A stretch of 64,000 nt of DNA from Calliphora vicina (taxonomy: Eukaryota; Arthropoda; Insecta; Diptera; Calliphoridae), in NCBI RefSeq assembly GCF_958450345.1, contig NC_088780.1:101010226-101074225 (forward strand), read 5' to 3'. Below the pieces are notes generated by a model. It was not told where the DNA came from, ran no database searches, and worked only from the letters and a program-made list of their open reading frames with translations. This document shows positions 45,945 to 57,178 of the stretch, piece by piece (the first letter of the stretch is position 1; the number at the start of each line of letters is the position of its first letter). Position numbers and translations under genes: made by a program.

Positions 45945-46910
45945 TATCATTAGCTATGACCTTTCCCATCTTTCTGGTAATATATGGATTCCGGGCCAAA
46001 ATAATTGCCCATCTTATGAGGCCTAGAACGAAACAAGCCAATATCTGTTGCCAATTTAACCAAAACAACCATGAACACAAAATTTTTTCGTCCGGCACTG
46101 GCTGGAATAATTAAATAATTGTATTAGATATAAGATTTGAACCACTTATTGTTAGTTCATTAAATAATGAAGATACAATAAATAAATGAAGAAAAAAAAA
46201 AAAAATATCTGTTGCTCTGTTCAGAGAGAGCGTTCTGCATCAAACGATACAAATAGTAGTCCGACTGCGTAAAATCTGGACTAAAAGGAGGGTGAGGAAA
46301 AACTTCCCAACCACTTCATTCTAAATATTTTTTAACAGTTATTGCAACATGTGGCCAATAGTTGTCATGATGGAATATTACGGTTTCATGTCTGGCCGCA
46401 TATTCTGGGCATTTTTCGGCCAATTTTCGCTGCAGACGAATCAGTTGCATTAGGTTCAGGTTCCCTGGTCTGGCTAGATTTCAGTCCTAATTAATAGGAC
46501 TTAGCATTAGCTTAGCTGCATAAATATTTGGTTTGGTGTCGATTCGGCTGGTTGGCCGGGCTTCACATACGATCTCTTAGTGGATTCTTTTTTCTTTTCA
46601 TTTAATGATTTGGTGCAAAAAGCAGCTTTTCCGACATTCAAAATCGCGTTTCAAAGTCTCTCGGCTTCAATTCGTATAATACCGAATTTCCCTGCTTTTG
46701 GATGAATCCTGCTGCTTGCAATCATTTCGAAATTGCTGATTGAGTAGCTCCCAATGATTTTGCAAGCTCTTGTTGAGTTTTACAACAATCTTCATGGAAT
46801 AATGCTTCCAAATCTTAGTCATAAAATTTGTTTTGGCTTTCCTGGGCGATCTTTGTCTTCCGTGTCAAAATCATGACTTGTGAACTGCTCTAACCATCTC
46901 TCGCTCGTTT
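45945..46910 (-). pseudogene. mariner (DD34D) transposase relic, minus
   Basis: In reverse: 'SERWLEQFTSHDFDTEDKDR' near 46860-46910, the HTH region with stops (46640-46850), 'LIRLQRKLAEKCPEYAARH' then 'ETVIFHHDN' (46360-46450), 'EVFPHPPFSPDFTQSDYYLY' (about 46240-46330), and 'GIHILPERWE' (45960-45990). The second and third Asp are separated by 34 residues, defining a DD34D mariner. A Jockey fragment (46054-46206) splits the C-terminus, and a family A repeat abuts the N-terminus. Confidence 0.85.
46054..46206 (+). mobile_element. 5'-truncated Jockey-type copy inside mariner
   Basis: 'caatttaaccaaaacaaccatgaacac' to the poly(A) tail (46190-46202) matches the 3' UTR of the Jockey end at 47670-47826 almost base for base. 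ATATCTGTTGC precedes it (46043-46053) and follows the tail, an 11-bp target duplication. When the insert is removed the mariner frame rejoins at 'GAACAGAGCAACAGATATTGG' on the minus strand. So retroposition is younger than the mariner. Confidence 0.85.
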
Positions 46911-46911
46911 T

Positions 46912-47395
46912 TATACCCTTCACCATGAGTGGCAAGGGTATATATAAGTTTGTCATTCCGTTTGTAATTTCAACATTTTTCATTTGCGACCCCACAAACT
47001 ATATATATTCTGGATCGTTATAGATAGCGAAATCGATATAGCCATGTCCGTCTGTATATTGAAATCAACTTTCCGTAGCCTCCAAATAACTTACAAACAT
47101 GATTGATACATCAGTATATTGAAAATTCTTCCAGCTCAGTCGCTATTTAAAATCGAGAAAATCGGCCAACAAGTGGCTGAGCTATGAGGAAAAAACCGGC
47201 ACAACCTCGATTTTTGGCCTATTTTTGATCTATATTTGGATTACTAAATCATTAATATACCCAATATGGATATCTAATGATAGATATTGCAAAGTCCATT
47301 GCAACGATGTATATACGTATATGTGGACCTATAATGGGTCAAAATCGGGAAAAATATATTTTACCCAAAAAATTTTGTTTGTCAAAATTTGTTTT
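46912..47395 (-). mobile_element. DINE-like family A repeat, reverse
   Basis: From the 3' end 'tatacccttcaccatgagtggcaagggtata' (46912-46942; hairpin variant) through 'gtttgtcattccgtttgtaatttcaac', 'ctggatcgttatagatagcg', 'gtccgtctgtatattgaaatcaactttccg' to 'ggacctataatgggtcaaaatcggg'. The 5' third is missing. It separates the mariner relic from the Jockey end. Confidence 0.75.
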
Positions 47396-47439
47396 ACTAA
47401 TAAATTAAAAAAAAAAAATAAAGTAAAAAAAACAACATT

Positions 47440-47826
47440 ACGTTACGGGGCACGGCCTCAGCGTCAAATGTAGAAAAGATCCAAAGACGCCAAAACAAGT
47501 TTCTAAGAATGATCACAGTTGCCCCCTGGTATATCAAAAACGCGAATATACACAAAGATCTAAACGTGCCCATTGTAAAAACTGAAATCTCGAAAAACGT
47601 ACAAAAATATTTAAAAAAACCACACTCGATTAAGAAGGAGGGACACAGCTGACCTAATCTAGAAGGAAGAATGCCAATTTAACCAAAACAACCATGAACA
47701 CAAAATTTTTTCGTCCGGCACTGGCTGGACTAATTAAATAATAATATTAGATATAAGATTTGAACCACTTATTGTTAGTTCATTAAATAATGAAGATACA
47801 ATAAATAAATGATGAAAAAAAAAAAA
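47440..47826 (+). mobile_element. Jockey-clade LINE 3' end with poly(A)
   Basis: 47456-47633 encodes 'GTASASNVEKIQRRQNKFLR' then 'MITVAPWYIKNANIHKDLNV' and 'PIVKTEISKNVQKYLKK', stop at 47631, the typical C-terminus of Jockey-clade reverse transcriptase ORF2. A 3' UTR of about 180 bp follows, ending in AATAAATAAATGATG and poly(A) at 47813-47826. It is 5' truncated at about 47440; a target duplication is not obvious. Few disruptions are seen, so it is fairly young. Confidence 0.85.
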
Positions 47827-47869
47827 TATGTTATGCCAAAAATGGAGTATATGTATAAACGATTATAGG

Positions 47870-48080
47870 TGAATATGTGGACCGATCCTGAAAAGATTTT
47901 CTGATTTTCGCCATATGATATGAGATGAAATCATAGACCGATATTCCCCATTTTCAATACCAAACAAACCTAATTAACAGAGAGTATTTGTGGAAAATTT
48001 AAGCAAACTAGATCTTCTTCTTTTGGCCGTATCAACAGACAGCCATACGGACATAGTTAGATCGACTTAGAATCTTATCT
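47870..48080 (+). repeat. Fragment of a third DINE-like subfamily
   Basis: 'atgtggaccgatcctgaaaagattttc', 'tagaccgatattcccca', 'gtatcaacagacagccatacggacatagttagatcgacttagaatc' have the block order of families A and B, including the CAGACAG...GGACAT core and GATCGACT..GAAT, but the sequence is distinct. No hairpin is found. Confidence 0.45.
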
Positions 48081-48084
48081 CTTT

Positions 48085-48930
48085 CTTAATACAGCTAAAT
48101 AATTTGGAGTATCTATTGCTGTGTGAATTTTTCATGATGAATTTTAAAACAATACTAAATTAAAATAAGATAATGAAAGACACCAGTCACGTCTGATTTG
48201 TAAAAATAAATAAATGAATTTAACCCCTAAATGATTCACCCTATATTAAACCAGAAAAAGCCAAACTTCATTGTCTTGTTTTGTTAACAATTAAATAAAT
48301 GTCTTTGAAGTCTAAACAAAATCAAACGCATTTTCACACACACTTGTCCAAAAATTAAAAAAAAAAAAATCCCAAGAAAAATTCACCAAATTGTTGCATT
48401 GAAATGTCACATTTGTATCCTCTGTCAATAAAAATAAAGTTGTTTAACATTTTAATGATACGACCGTGTGTATTCTTTCTTGTTTGTTACATTTTGATTT
48501 TGATATTGGCTGCATTCAGCGGTAACACCGACGCCACTTTGAACAATTCCCTGCTCTTGAGACATTTTGTTTTGCCCAATTGACGTTGATCGATACAATT
48601 TTTCGTTGTTGTGGCCCTTTTCCGCAAAAAAAAGTATCGTGTTTTTAAGAATAAAGCTTCAAAGCCCTTCCTTTTTTTCACATGTCGTTGGGTTTTTCAG
48701 CCTAAGAAAGCCAACAATAACAACAACAACAACCACAAAAAAGCTATGATGACAACAACAATAATAATAAAAGAACAGCAAAATTAAATTGACTGACATT
48801 TACCATGACAGTGTAACAAGTTACACAGTAGATTTAATTTCTTTTCGAAATCAAGATAAAAACAACTACAATTTAAATTAATAAATCGTGCCTAAAAACC
48901 ACAGACGACTGACTACTACTCTCCATTGTC
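48085..48930. other. Host-like spacer with CAA runs
   Basis: 48715-48770 carries AACAACAACAACAACC and AATAATAATAA runs. The frames at 48487-48749 overlap on opposite strands and lack domains. No repeat families. Confidence 0.35.
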
Positions 48931-49013
48931 TTTACTGCAGGGGTAGGCACTAATAGCCACCAGGAGCCGAACGTATTCGTCCCTCGACCCAAAAATAGAA
49001 AACTTAAATTATA

Positions 49014-49938
49014 GAAGGTGGCGCAAAAGTAAACTTCCGATAATTTTTGGCTGTAATTACCAAAAAAAATGAAAAACTTTGATTCTTCTTGTGGATTATT
49101 TTTATTTGGTCTTTTAGTTTTTTTTTACATCAAGTCGAGAATATGATGTCATGTAAACGGCCGCTGCCACAGTGGATTGTCATTTGAGCCCTTTTTTATG
49201 GCCAAAACTTCCGGCGATATGTCCTCACATTCTTGACGGATATTGTCTTTAAGAGCTGCAAAAGTCTGAGGCTTGTTGACATAAACTCGCGACTTCAAAA
49301 AGCCCCACAAAAAGAAGTCTGGTGCGGTCAAATCAGGCGATCTTGCTGGCCAGTGCAAATCGCCAAAACGGGAGATTAGGTGCCCGGGAAATGCATCCTT
49401 CAGCATATCGGTTGTGGCACATGCAGTGTGTGTCGTTGCACCGTCCTGTTGGAACCACATCTTTTCCAATCCCAATTCATCAAGTTGCGGCAAAAAGAAC
49501 TCGTTGATCATTGCTCTGTAGCGCTCACCATTCACAGTAACCGTTTGGCCCGCGACGTCTTCGAAGAAAAAAGGTCCGATGACTCCTCCAGCGAAAACAG
49601 CACACCATACAGTGACTTTGAGCGGGTGTAATGGCTCCTCGTGGTTGTGCCAGTCTCTTCGAGGCGAGCGGCTAAGCATCGCAGTGTTTCACCAGTAGGC
49701 GTTGGACGGCCAGGAAATCTGCGAAGAAATTCACGTTGTGCCAAAGTCACCGACCGATTATTGGTCAAATAAATAGTCAGCAATATTCCGCGTTCTGGAG
49801 CAGTGTAGCGTAACATTGTTTATTAACGTGTATTTCGCATATGTTCACTACACAAATGTCAAAATAGAACTGACATTAGGGGCCAATCGCAAAATTTATA
49901 GCATGTTCTGATAGGAGGATTAATTTTGCGCCACCTTG
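49014..49938 (-). mobile_element. DD41D Tc1/mariner element, internally deleted
   Basis: TA at 49012-49013 and 49939-49940 flank termini GAAGGTGGCGCAAAAGTAA (49014) and, reversed, CAAGGTGGCGCAAAATTAA. The 925-bp element encodes a transposase on the minus strand with the middle removed. Its long open segments and intact termini indicate a much younger insertion than the other DD41D relics in the window. It may still be mobilisable in trans. Confidence 0.9.
49140..49816 (-). pseudogene. DD41D transposase, central deletion and frameshifts
   Basis: The minus-strand start MLRYTAPERGILLTIYLTNN at 49816 begins the N-terminal helix-turn-helix (to RCLAARLEETG, about 49655). The frame then shifts to the catalytic part: 'HPLKVTVWCAVFAGGVIGPF', 'VNGERYRAMI', 'MWFQQDGATTHTA', 'GDLHWPARSPDLTAPDFFLW'. 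Counting from the Asp of QQDG to the Asp of PDFFLW gives 41 residues, the DD41D spacing reported for the rosa group. The first catalytic Asp region (SDEAHF-like) is deleted. After ISPEVLA a further frameshift precedes the natural end GRLHDIIFST. Confidence 0.9.
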
Positions 49939-50255
49939 TATATTTAAATGCACATTTTATAGAGTTTAAACCAAGCCCTGGGGCAATTCATATCCCAGAC
50001 TTTTTCCGGTCCTGGATAATATTAAAAAAATTATATTCATTCCCGAGAATCCCCAGCAAATTTTAGTAGAAATCCAAAACTTGGTCTAAATAAAATGAAA
50101 ACAACACGAATATCAATGAAGTTTATACAAATTATCAAATAAGAAACAAAAATTACTATCAATAGCTGGTCAGATTTCAACTGAGAAAGCTAGAGCATTA
50201 CTGGTTATTATTCTCAATATGCCATATTATCATTATGCCGACCACTGCTCTTGTA

Positions 50256-51665
50256 TCCAGCTAGAGTAGAGTATAGAGCGCTCTTAGTTAAGGGCAAGGT
50301 TTTCATTTGACTTGACTGTAGGTTCTTTTGGCAGTGTGTTTTAAATGGTTTTTGTCCACATACTTGCAGATACATGACCAAGTACTTGTATGCTCAAGTA
50401 TGCAGACAGCCATGGGTGGTGGCTGCCGTTTGCTGTTACTCCAATAACAAACAACAGCAGTTTGAGAAATAAAAAAAGCACTACAACAATTTGGCTAAGC
50501 TATGTGCTGCAAAATCTTAAGGTTTTTTTTTTGTTGCTTTCTATGAAGGGGGACTTTTCTGCAGTAGAGAGATTAAAGTGCATACCATTGCTGTTGATAC
50601 GGATACCAAGCCAGCCAACCAACCACTTTATTAATGAGCTCACTGTTGTTATCATGACCACAAGATCAGCATCAATTAAACATTTTAAATGGTCTTTGTT
50701 TAGTTGAGTTGAGTTAAGTTTGCTATTTAGTTTTTCTATTTATTTTCTTTTATTTGTTTTTTTTTATTTATTTACAATAGTTTCCATACATTTCTTCGTT
50801 GACAACCTCTACTGTTTGTTGTCCACTGTATTAAATTTGAAAGCATTTTTTTCAAATTGCACTTGCTTATGCATTTCAACTCTAGAGAACATTTACACAG
50901 GCATAATTTCATGGCAATTTGATTTGATTGTCGTTGAAATTTAATTGCTCCTTTGTATTGTAGAGTTTTTATTTTTTTTTTTTTTGTTATTTTGGAAAGA
51001 AACACATATCTGTCATTTGTGTATTTAAAATGTCACATCATTTTGTACAATCTATTAAAGAATTTTAGAGCATTTGATTTGAGATCATTTAAAGATTTAA
51101 AGAAAGTTTGTTTAAATCTTCAAAGTTTAAAAATATGTGCTTGAAAAACCAGCACTTATAAAATCTATCAGACAATTTTATTAGTTCGAAACAAACAATG
51201 GAATATATGTACAATGGTCAAAGATTATAATTTTGAAAGCCCTAAAATATAATAGAAGTTAGTATTTTGTTTAAGCTAACTCTATTCAAGAGCAATCTAA
51301 ATTATTAATCAATTATTTAATTCAATATGCAGTTGTAAATATCAAATAAATTACACTTTTAGAAGTTCCTGCCAAATAAATGTGAGCATCACATTTAACC
51401 AATTAGATAGAATTTAATAACCTCTGGATCTTCTAAAGAAATAAATATAGAAATGCAAACATATTTGGTTCTTTTAGGAACTTCGAGCATTTTTTTTTTT
51501 TAATTTTTATAGTTTTCATTTCCTGATATTTGACTAGCGGTAAAAAGAAAATTATTAAAAACAGACTTGCATTTAGCAAAATTTAAAAACACTGTTTATT
51601 TATTTATGGTTTAATCTATTAATTGGTTAACATAATAAATTTCTCACATCCTACTTATGACTTTT
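50256..51665. other. Host-like spacer
   Basis: No repeat family recognised; CAACAACAGCAG at 50445-50460, T-rich runs at 50720-50780 and 50965-50990. The overlapping frames at 50390-51144 have biased low-complexity composition and no domains. Confidence 0.35.
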
Positions 51666-51675
51666 ATGTAAATAA

Positions 51676-52242
51676 TAGGGTATTCGAATTATTCGATTTT
51701 TCTCTTGTTCGAATAAAACGAATAATTCGAATAAGAGATTTTAACTTGTTCGAATAATTCGATCACACGTTTAAAATTAATCGAATTATTCGAATAATTT
51801 AAATTTTTTTTTACAAAGTATAGAATGAAGTTTTGATGTCGGTTTTTAATATTTTATTGTAAAAGAAAAACAAAAAATTAAATTAAAGTTTACAATTCAA
51901 GTATTGATGATGTTAAAAAACATTCGAAAACAAAGTACATCATTAAATTTTCAACAGAAATATTCTGATCAGATTAACTCCCGCACAATCTACAAAACAA
52001 TTGACTAGCGAACCCTATAGTTTCCGTTTTGGAGCTTTGCTTACAAAAATTTTGAGCTAGTTGGACATGATCCTGAATTCAAATACAATATAGAACTTTA
52101 TGAACTTTTTTTTAATTCGGGTTTTAAACTGAGTAACTAATTCTTTAGTAAATTAATTATTCACTATTTCTAAATTGTTTATAACAAATTGTATTATACA
52201 TCATCGATTAATCGAACGATCATTAGTCGAATAAATATCCTA
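51676..52242. mobile_element. hAT MITE with CGAATAATTCG repeats, 8-bp duplication
   Basis: Termini TAGGGTATTCGAATTATTCG (51676) and, in reverse from 52242, TAGGATATTTATTCGAC are flanked by GTAAATAA on both sides (51668-51675, 52243-52250), a perfect 8-bp duplication. The first 130 bp contain at least five CGAATAATTCG-type palindromes, mirrored by ATCGATTAATCGAACG at the other end. Non-coding, 567 bp. Confidence 0.9.
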
Positions 52243-52299
52243 GTAAATAACCAATAAGAGGAGGACACAACAGACTGAAATTTTTTTTCTACAAAAGAA

Positions 52300-52740
52300 A
52301 AAATATATTGGCTTTTTTGGGAAAAAACGTAAAAAATACGGCCCTTTTTATAAGTTCCAACTTTGGATGCGTATAACTTTTTATATGGAAGAGATAACTG
52401 TTAACAAGTTGATTTTATTTTATTTAAAATTTTATCAACAATATAGCTGATATTTCGGGTCATAAATGGACTTTTGGCGATTTTTTAAAAAATTTGAGAC
52501 CCGAGGTGACCAACTTTGAGGGGTTACGTACTGGCCCTCATTGGCCCAAGGAAGCTGAACAAACGTAAATCAACTCGAAAACACCTCATACCATGTGAAA
52601 TTTCGTAACAATATCTCCAATAGTTCCCAAAATACCGAATTGTTTCCAAAAAAAAGTTTCTAAACCACTGTGCGTCGGTTTCATGCCCACCTTTAAAGTT
52701 CAAGGTCAAATGTACCATAGAATTAGAACATTGCTCCCGC
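52300..52740 (+). repeat. Dispersed repeat family H, copy 2
   Basis: Shares 'gcgtataactttttatatggaagagataac' (52370-52399) and 'accatgtgaaatttcgtaacaatatctccaat' (52590-52621) with copy 1. Boundaries uncertain. Confidence 0.6.
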
Positions 52741-52744
52741 TTCC

Positions 52745-53370
52745 CAATGATGATGAAGTTCCTTAAAATTTATTTCACTGGAAATGAAGCTACAGAAGCG
52801 AACGCTGTCGATTTGTGCATTTGCTGCAAGACCCTTTTGTCAAAACATTCTCAAAACAATTGTTGGACATCGGAAATAGAAAAATTCCACAATGAGATCT
52901 CATTCCGGCCAAACTTCTGCCAAATGCAAATGAATATACAAGCCTTTGTCGACAAGGTATTCCCAACTACAAAAATTCGGATTGGGTATGGGAACGTGCA
53001 ATTTTGGCACCAAAAAATTACCAATAACTCAATGAACAAATTTAAGTGAAAATGCAGTAGCTGCCATCGCACATAGGCTTTCTTAAAGCCTGTTTCGTTC
53101 ATACAGTTTAGAAGATTCAAATTTATTACCACTTTTTTTTTTGCGATTGACCCCACTGTGCATCGCCACATCATCTTCTCCATTACTTTAAACAGAGTGA
53201 TGTGATGACGTTAAGATTCTAGAGTTGTGTGAAAGTACAGCCATTTTTTCAGAAACTATATGACCGTGGAAAAATTTCTAGTTGTCTCATAACGTAAATC
53301 ATGGATTCAAGTTAAGGGTTGTTGAAGGCTCTCTCTATATCCTGTAAGTTAATTAAAAACTATGGATCTT
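52745..53370. other. Unclassified interval next to Helitron relic
   Basis: Two overlapping frames of about 100 residues (52747-53049 plus, 52851-53183 minus) are the longest here, without recognised domains; one may be transposon debris. The segment is less AT-rich than its surroundings. Confidence 0.35.
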
Positions 53371-53379
53371 TCTATATCC

Positions 53380-54440
53380 ATAAACTATACAGTCCGCATG
53401 CGTTCGGATTTTGATTCGGTGAATTGACAGAAAGCGACTGAAAATTAATGCAGCCGGTCGAAATGTCAACCAATGTCCTCCAATTGTTTGGAAAATACTT
53501 CTCCAGATTGATCATTCTGCAGCTCGACACGCTTTTTCGCACATCGGCAGGCGTTGACCGTGGAATCTCTGGCAATGTTTGCCGATAATCACCTGCCAAC
53601 AGAATCATCGCACCATCAAACCGGCTTTGATTGTTTCATAATTCTTACAGCGTTTTGTCTAATACCTCCAAAGGCTTTTTATGCGTCATTTTGCACTCAT
53701 CCCAAACGATCAGTTTGCTTTGATCCAAAACTTTGGCCACGCACTATTCTTGAAAATGTTACTGTTTGCATTTTTATTGATTTGCATATTCAATGGCAAC
53801 TTGAGTGCTGAATGAGCAGTTCGATCGCCTTCCATCACACATGGCATATTTGCAGTTGCTCAACAAATCAGTCGGTTTGGAAGGGAGTCATGTTGGGATA
53901 GTTAATTATCGAAATCAATGTTCATATTTAATGAGTATTTGGCAAAAGCACAACACCTCCGCGGGAGTATTCCTTATTAGTGTCATTCTCTAACAATCGC
54001 AAGCGTTAACACGCTTCTCTATAAGTGTCACACAATTCACCATTTATAGTTCGCATATTTTGGCATGATGTTGGGCCACAAATGTTGACTAATAGCAAAT
54101 AGAAACATTCATCGCTTCTTGGTTGGACTTTGTAAATGCGACCTATTGAGCCAGTGGAACTGGATTTCCTTACTGAAATTTCTGTGATGATTGATTCCAA
54201 GTAATATCTCGGCATTTCGGAGTATAGTAGCATTCGGGCAAATTCATAATTCCGGCATACTCTTTAACAAATTTCCAGATGCACGACTAAATGAACAACA
54301 GTTGCAAATCTTAAATGAATGGCAAATAAAAACATGCGCCAAATTACTTCGTTTCTACTAACATAGCGACTCATTTGACTATTAGTGCAGCCGTTTTCCG
54401 ATTTTATATAAATCAAAAAAAGTGGGTGTGGTCAATTTTT
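53380..54440 (-). pseudogene. Helitron Rep/PIF1-like helicase relic
   Basis: In reverse order: 'MSRYVSRNEVIWRMFLFAIH' (54300-54375), 'LLYSEMPRYYLE' (about 54200-54233), 'IGRIYKVQPRSDECFYLLLV' then 'GPTSCQNMRTINGELCDTYR' (54010-54130), 'HSALKLPLNMQINKNA' (about 53770-53820), 'DQSKLIVWDECKMTHKKPLE' (helicase motif II region, 53680-53740) and 'MILLAGDYRQTLPEIPRSTP' (53550-53608). These are the conserved stretch between the Rep and helicase domains and the start of the PIF1-like helicase of Helitrons. Several stops and frameshifts; Rep HUH motif and helicase C-terminus absent. Confidence 0.9.
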
Positions 54441-55710
54441 ATTTTCGTAATAACCTAAGTTGGACTATGACGAACATTTGAAGAAAAAAATTGTCCAAAT
54501 CGGTACATCCGTTCTCTAACTGATACAATTATCAATGTACGACATTTGATTTTTATTTATATAGAAGATTGAGAATAGATAGATGTGTATACTGCTAGTA
54601 TATGGTTTTCATGCTCAACTGGGTATTACTCGACGCACAGTTAGGCAATTTCTTCGTTTTTAGTTTTTCATGTACCCGATATAGCCCACTTTGGAGCATT
54701 GAGATTCCTACCCTTGGTGTTTACAGTTCAATAACGCCTCTTCTATAGCCATTATAAATTAAATTAAAATCAAACTATCCATTTAGAAATTACAGATTTA
54801 TTTCCATTTTTTTTCGAAGTAGAAGTAAATTGGCTGACAAAAGTAACCCTAAAAAGATTTCGGTTAATTCACAAGTCAAATTTGGACTTCTTCAACTACC
54901 ATGTCAATATTGAACCTTACCTCCTCAGTCCAGATGGTAAAGAATATTGCCAATGACTTCTCTGCGATAGTTGCAAAGTTACATTTAGTAACAAAAAAAT
55001 TCAACAGCAATTGGTATTAATATTGTCACCTGTATGAAAATTTATATTTTTCTATGTATTTACATATTACACAAAAATATTTAAATCTTTCAAATCACTC
55101 TCAAACTGATGAAATCCTGCATACAAATATCCAGTCATGATTAAGTTATAACATATTTTTATTCAACATTAATTCCATTAATTTAATGTCTAATACTTAT
55201 TATGCATACAACAAAGTCTCTCTCTCTGTATTGCATAAAAACGTAATCTGATTATAAATATTACAAAATATCAAATCAGACAAACAAAAATTACACTAGA
55301 CATGGCGGAAATATTTATAAATGTTCAAAATTAATGGCACCTTTTTGTATAAAGTTTTGGAGTATTTGTGTTTTTTTTAGTAAAATTTGCCTTTTTCAAT
55401 TTAACAATTGTTTGGAAAAACACAAGAAATAAACTGACCCATCTTAAACAAGACAATGATGATGATGTTTTTTTTATGAATATAAAATCTTTAACAACCA
55501 GATTTGATTTGAATACAAACAAATGAAAAGAAGCAACAAATAGTGAAGATTATTTCAATTTAAAATGATTTTCACTTATTTTTGTAGGTTTTGTTTGGTA
55601 AATTGAGCCTAAAATAATTTGTTTTCGCTTTTGTGTAAAGTTCATACACTTGGAAATAAATTTTTTTACAAGAAAACTTTTCTCAGCAAAACTTAAGTTT
55701 AAAATGATTA
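54441..55710. other. Repeat debris and AT-rich spacer
   Basis: 54440-54570 holds 'gtccaaatcggtacatccgttctc' and 'tttttatttatatagaagatt', a phrase pattern like the 3763-4846 element. The rest is AT-rich; minus-strand frames at 55331-55750 have no domains. Confidence 0.35.
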
Positions 55711-55718
55711 TGTATGTA

Positions 55719-55915
55719 CACACAGCCTCAAAAGTGAGTAAACACCACAAATTATTTGATTTTTTTAAGATAATGAAAATCCTAGATTTAAAATATCCAT
55801 CGATTTAAGAGTTTCGGTTTCTTATAGATTGGGCTGAGTAATGATTCGGTTCTAAAAAAAAAGATTTAATGATTTTCATGGTCTAATAGTGTTTACTCAC
55901 TTTTGAGGCTGTGTG
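55719..55915. mobile_element. MITE-E copy 3 (best copy)
   Basis: TA (55717-55718) then CACACAGCCTCAAAAGTGAG and its complement, then TA (55916-55917). Terminal repeats are identical for 27 bp (through TAAACAC). The 197-bp interior has 'atttgatttttttaagataatgaaaatcc' pairing with the opposite side, so the element can fold. The TA target and terminal repeat suggest a Tc1/mariner-driven MITE. Confidence 0.92.
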
Positions 55916-56194
55916 TAGATCCAGTCAACTTAAAGGCTTCATGATTTACCAAGCATTTCAATACATCTTATTAGGAAGATTTAGATATGGAAGGAAACAA
56001 ATACTTCCGAGAAGGCATCGGACTTTACCGGTTCCAAATTTATTTAAACTTTGTACACAGCTTCTTTATGGTCATACGAAGTTGCTACAAAAATATATTT
56101 GGCTTTGGTTTGTAAAGAATTGGAATAGTTATTTGATGGACACTCTTACTGGATAGATTGGCAATATGGTCGTCTAATTTTGAAGCGCTAAATC

Positions 56195-56735
56195 GTGGAT
56201 TTTGTCATTCCCTTTGTAATTTCCACAATATAATTTTCCGACCCTATAAAGTATATATATTCTGGATCCTTATATATAGCGGAGTCGATTAAGCCATTTC
56301 CGTCTGTCTGTCTGTCTGTCAATGGCTGAGATATAAGGAAAAACCAGGACAACCCCGATTTTTTAACTATTTTTGACCTATATCTGGATTACTAAGTCAT
56401 TAATATAGACAATATGGATATCTAATGATAGATATTTCAAAGACCTTTGCAAGACCACAGCACCTATATAAGACCACAGCAAGTTGGACCTACAATGGAT
56501 CAAAATTTGAAAAAATATTTTTTAACCCGAACTTTTTTTTCGCTAAATATTAAAAAAAAAAAATTGAAAAAACAAAAAAAAAAGAATTTTAAATTTACTA
56601 AAAACAAAAATTACATTTAAAAAATTGTTTTTCCAAAAAATGAAAAAACAACTTTGGAAAAAAAATAAATTTTGTTTACCTATAAATGTTTAAAATTTTT
56701 ATTTTGTAGTAGGTATAAATGTGAAGGGTGTTTTC
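56195..56735 (-). mobile_element. DINE-like family A repeat, reverse, hairpin lost
   Basis: 'ttttgtcattccctttgtaatttccacaatataattttccgaccctataaag', 'ctggatccttatatatagcggagtcgattaagcc', 'gtctgtctgtctgtctg' core, 'ggctgagatataaggaaaaaccagg', 'ctggattactaagtcattaatatag', 'gttggacctacaatgg', A/T-run third. It ends near 'gtaggtataaatgtgaagggtgt', a degraded 5' end. Confidence 0.8.
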
Positions 56736-57178
56736 ACTTCCTTTATAATAAAACTAATGTCTTTTTTGACCTTCCTGTTTTTGCTTTGCTATTACAGTTT
56801 TGTTGTAGTTCTCAATAACAGTTTCTACTTTTACTCGACTGAAATTCAATATTGTTACGAAATTGCACTTGAATTCAACGATTTAAACGGCTGATTGAAA
56901 GTAGCATAATGCTTTCAAATAGCAGTGCCTCTCAAACTGTAACATATCTGTGGGCATTATTAACATTGAATAAAAGCTTTCAGTTGATCATTGATCGTAA
57001 GTATGGCAACGCTGAATGTTTGCTGCGACTCGTATATTCGAATTCGAATATTCAGTTTTGACAGTTAAAGAACATTGTAGAAAGTTCACCATAGATGACG
57101 TGTGCATTAGAAAGCTCTAGGCTTCGAATAAACGAGCTTTAACAGTTAAAGAACAATCTAGAGTGCAGATGGCAGTGT

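Larger units (their letters stand above)
48938..50247. mobile_element. Probable hAT MITE hosting the DD41D element
   Basis: CAGGGGTAGGCAC (48938) and, in reverse from 50247, CAGTGGTCGGCATAA are alike and hAT-like. The interval without the nested DD41D copy is about 383 bp and non-coding. The 8-bp flanks (48930-48937 and 50248-50255) match at only half the positions, so the assignment is tentative. Confidence 0.4.

Noticed and set aside
48930..50255. Confident hAT element around the DD41D copy
   Set aside because: Terminal similarity is good, but flanking octamers agree at only four of eight positions; kept at low confidence.
52747..53183. Frames of 100 and 110 residues on opposite strands
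   Set aside because: They overlap each other, have no recognisable domain, and start codon context is poor; left as unclassified interval.
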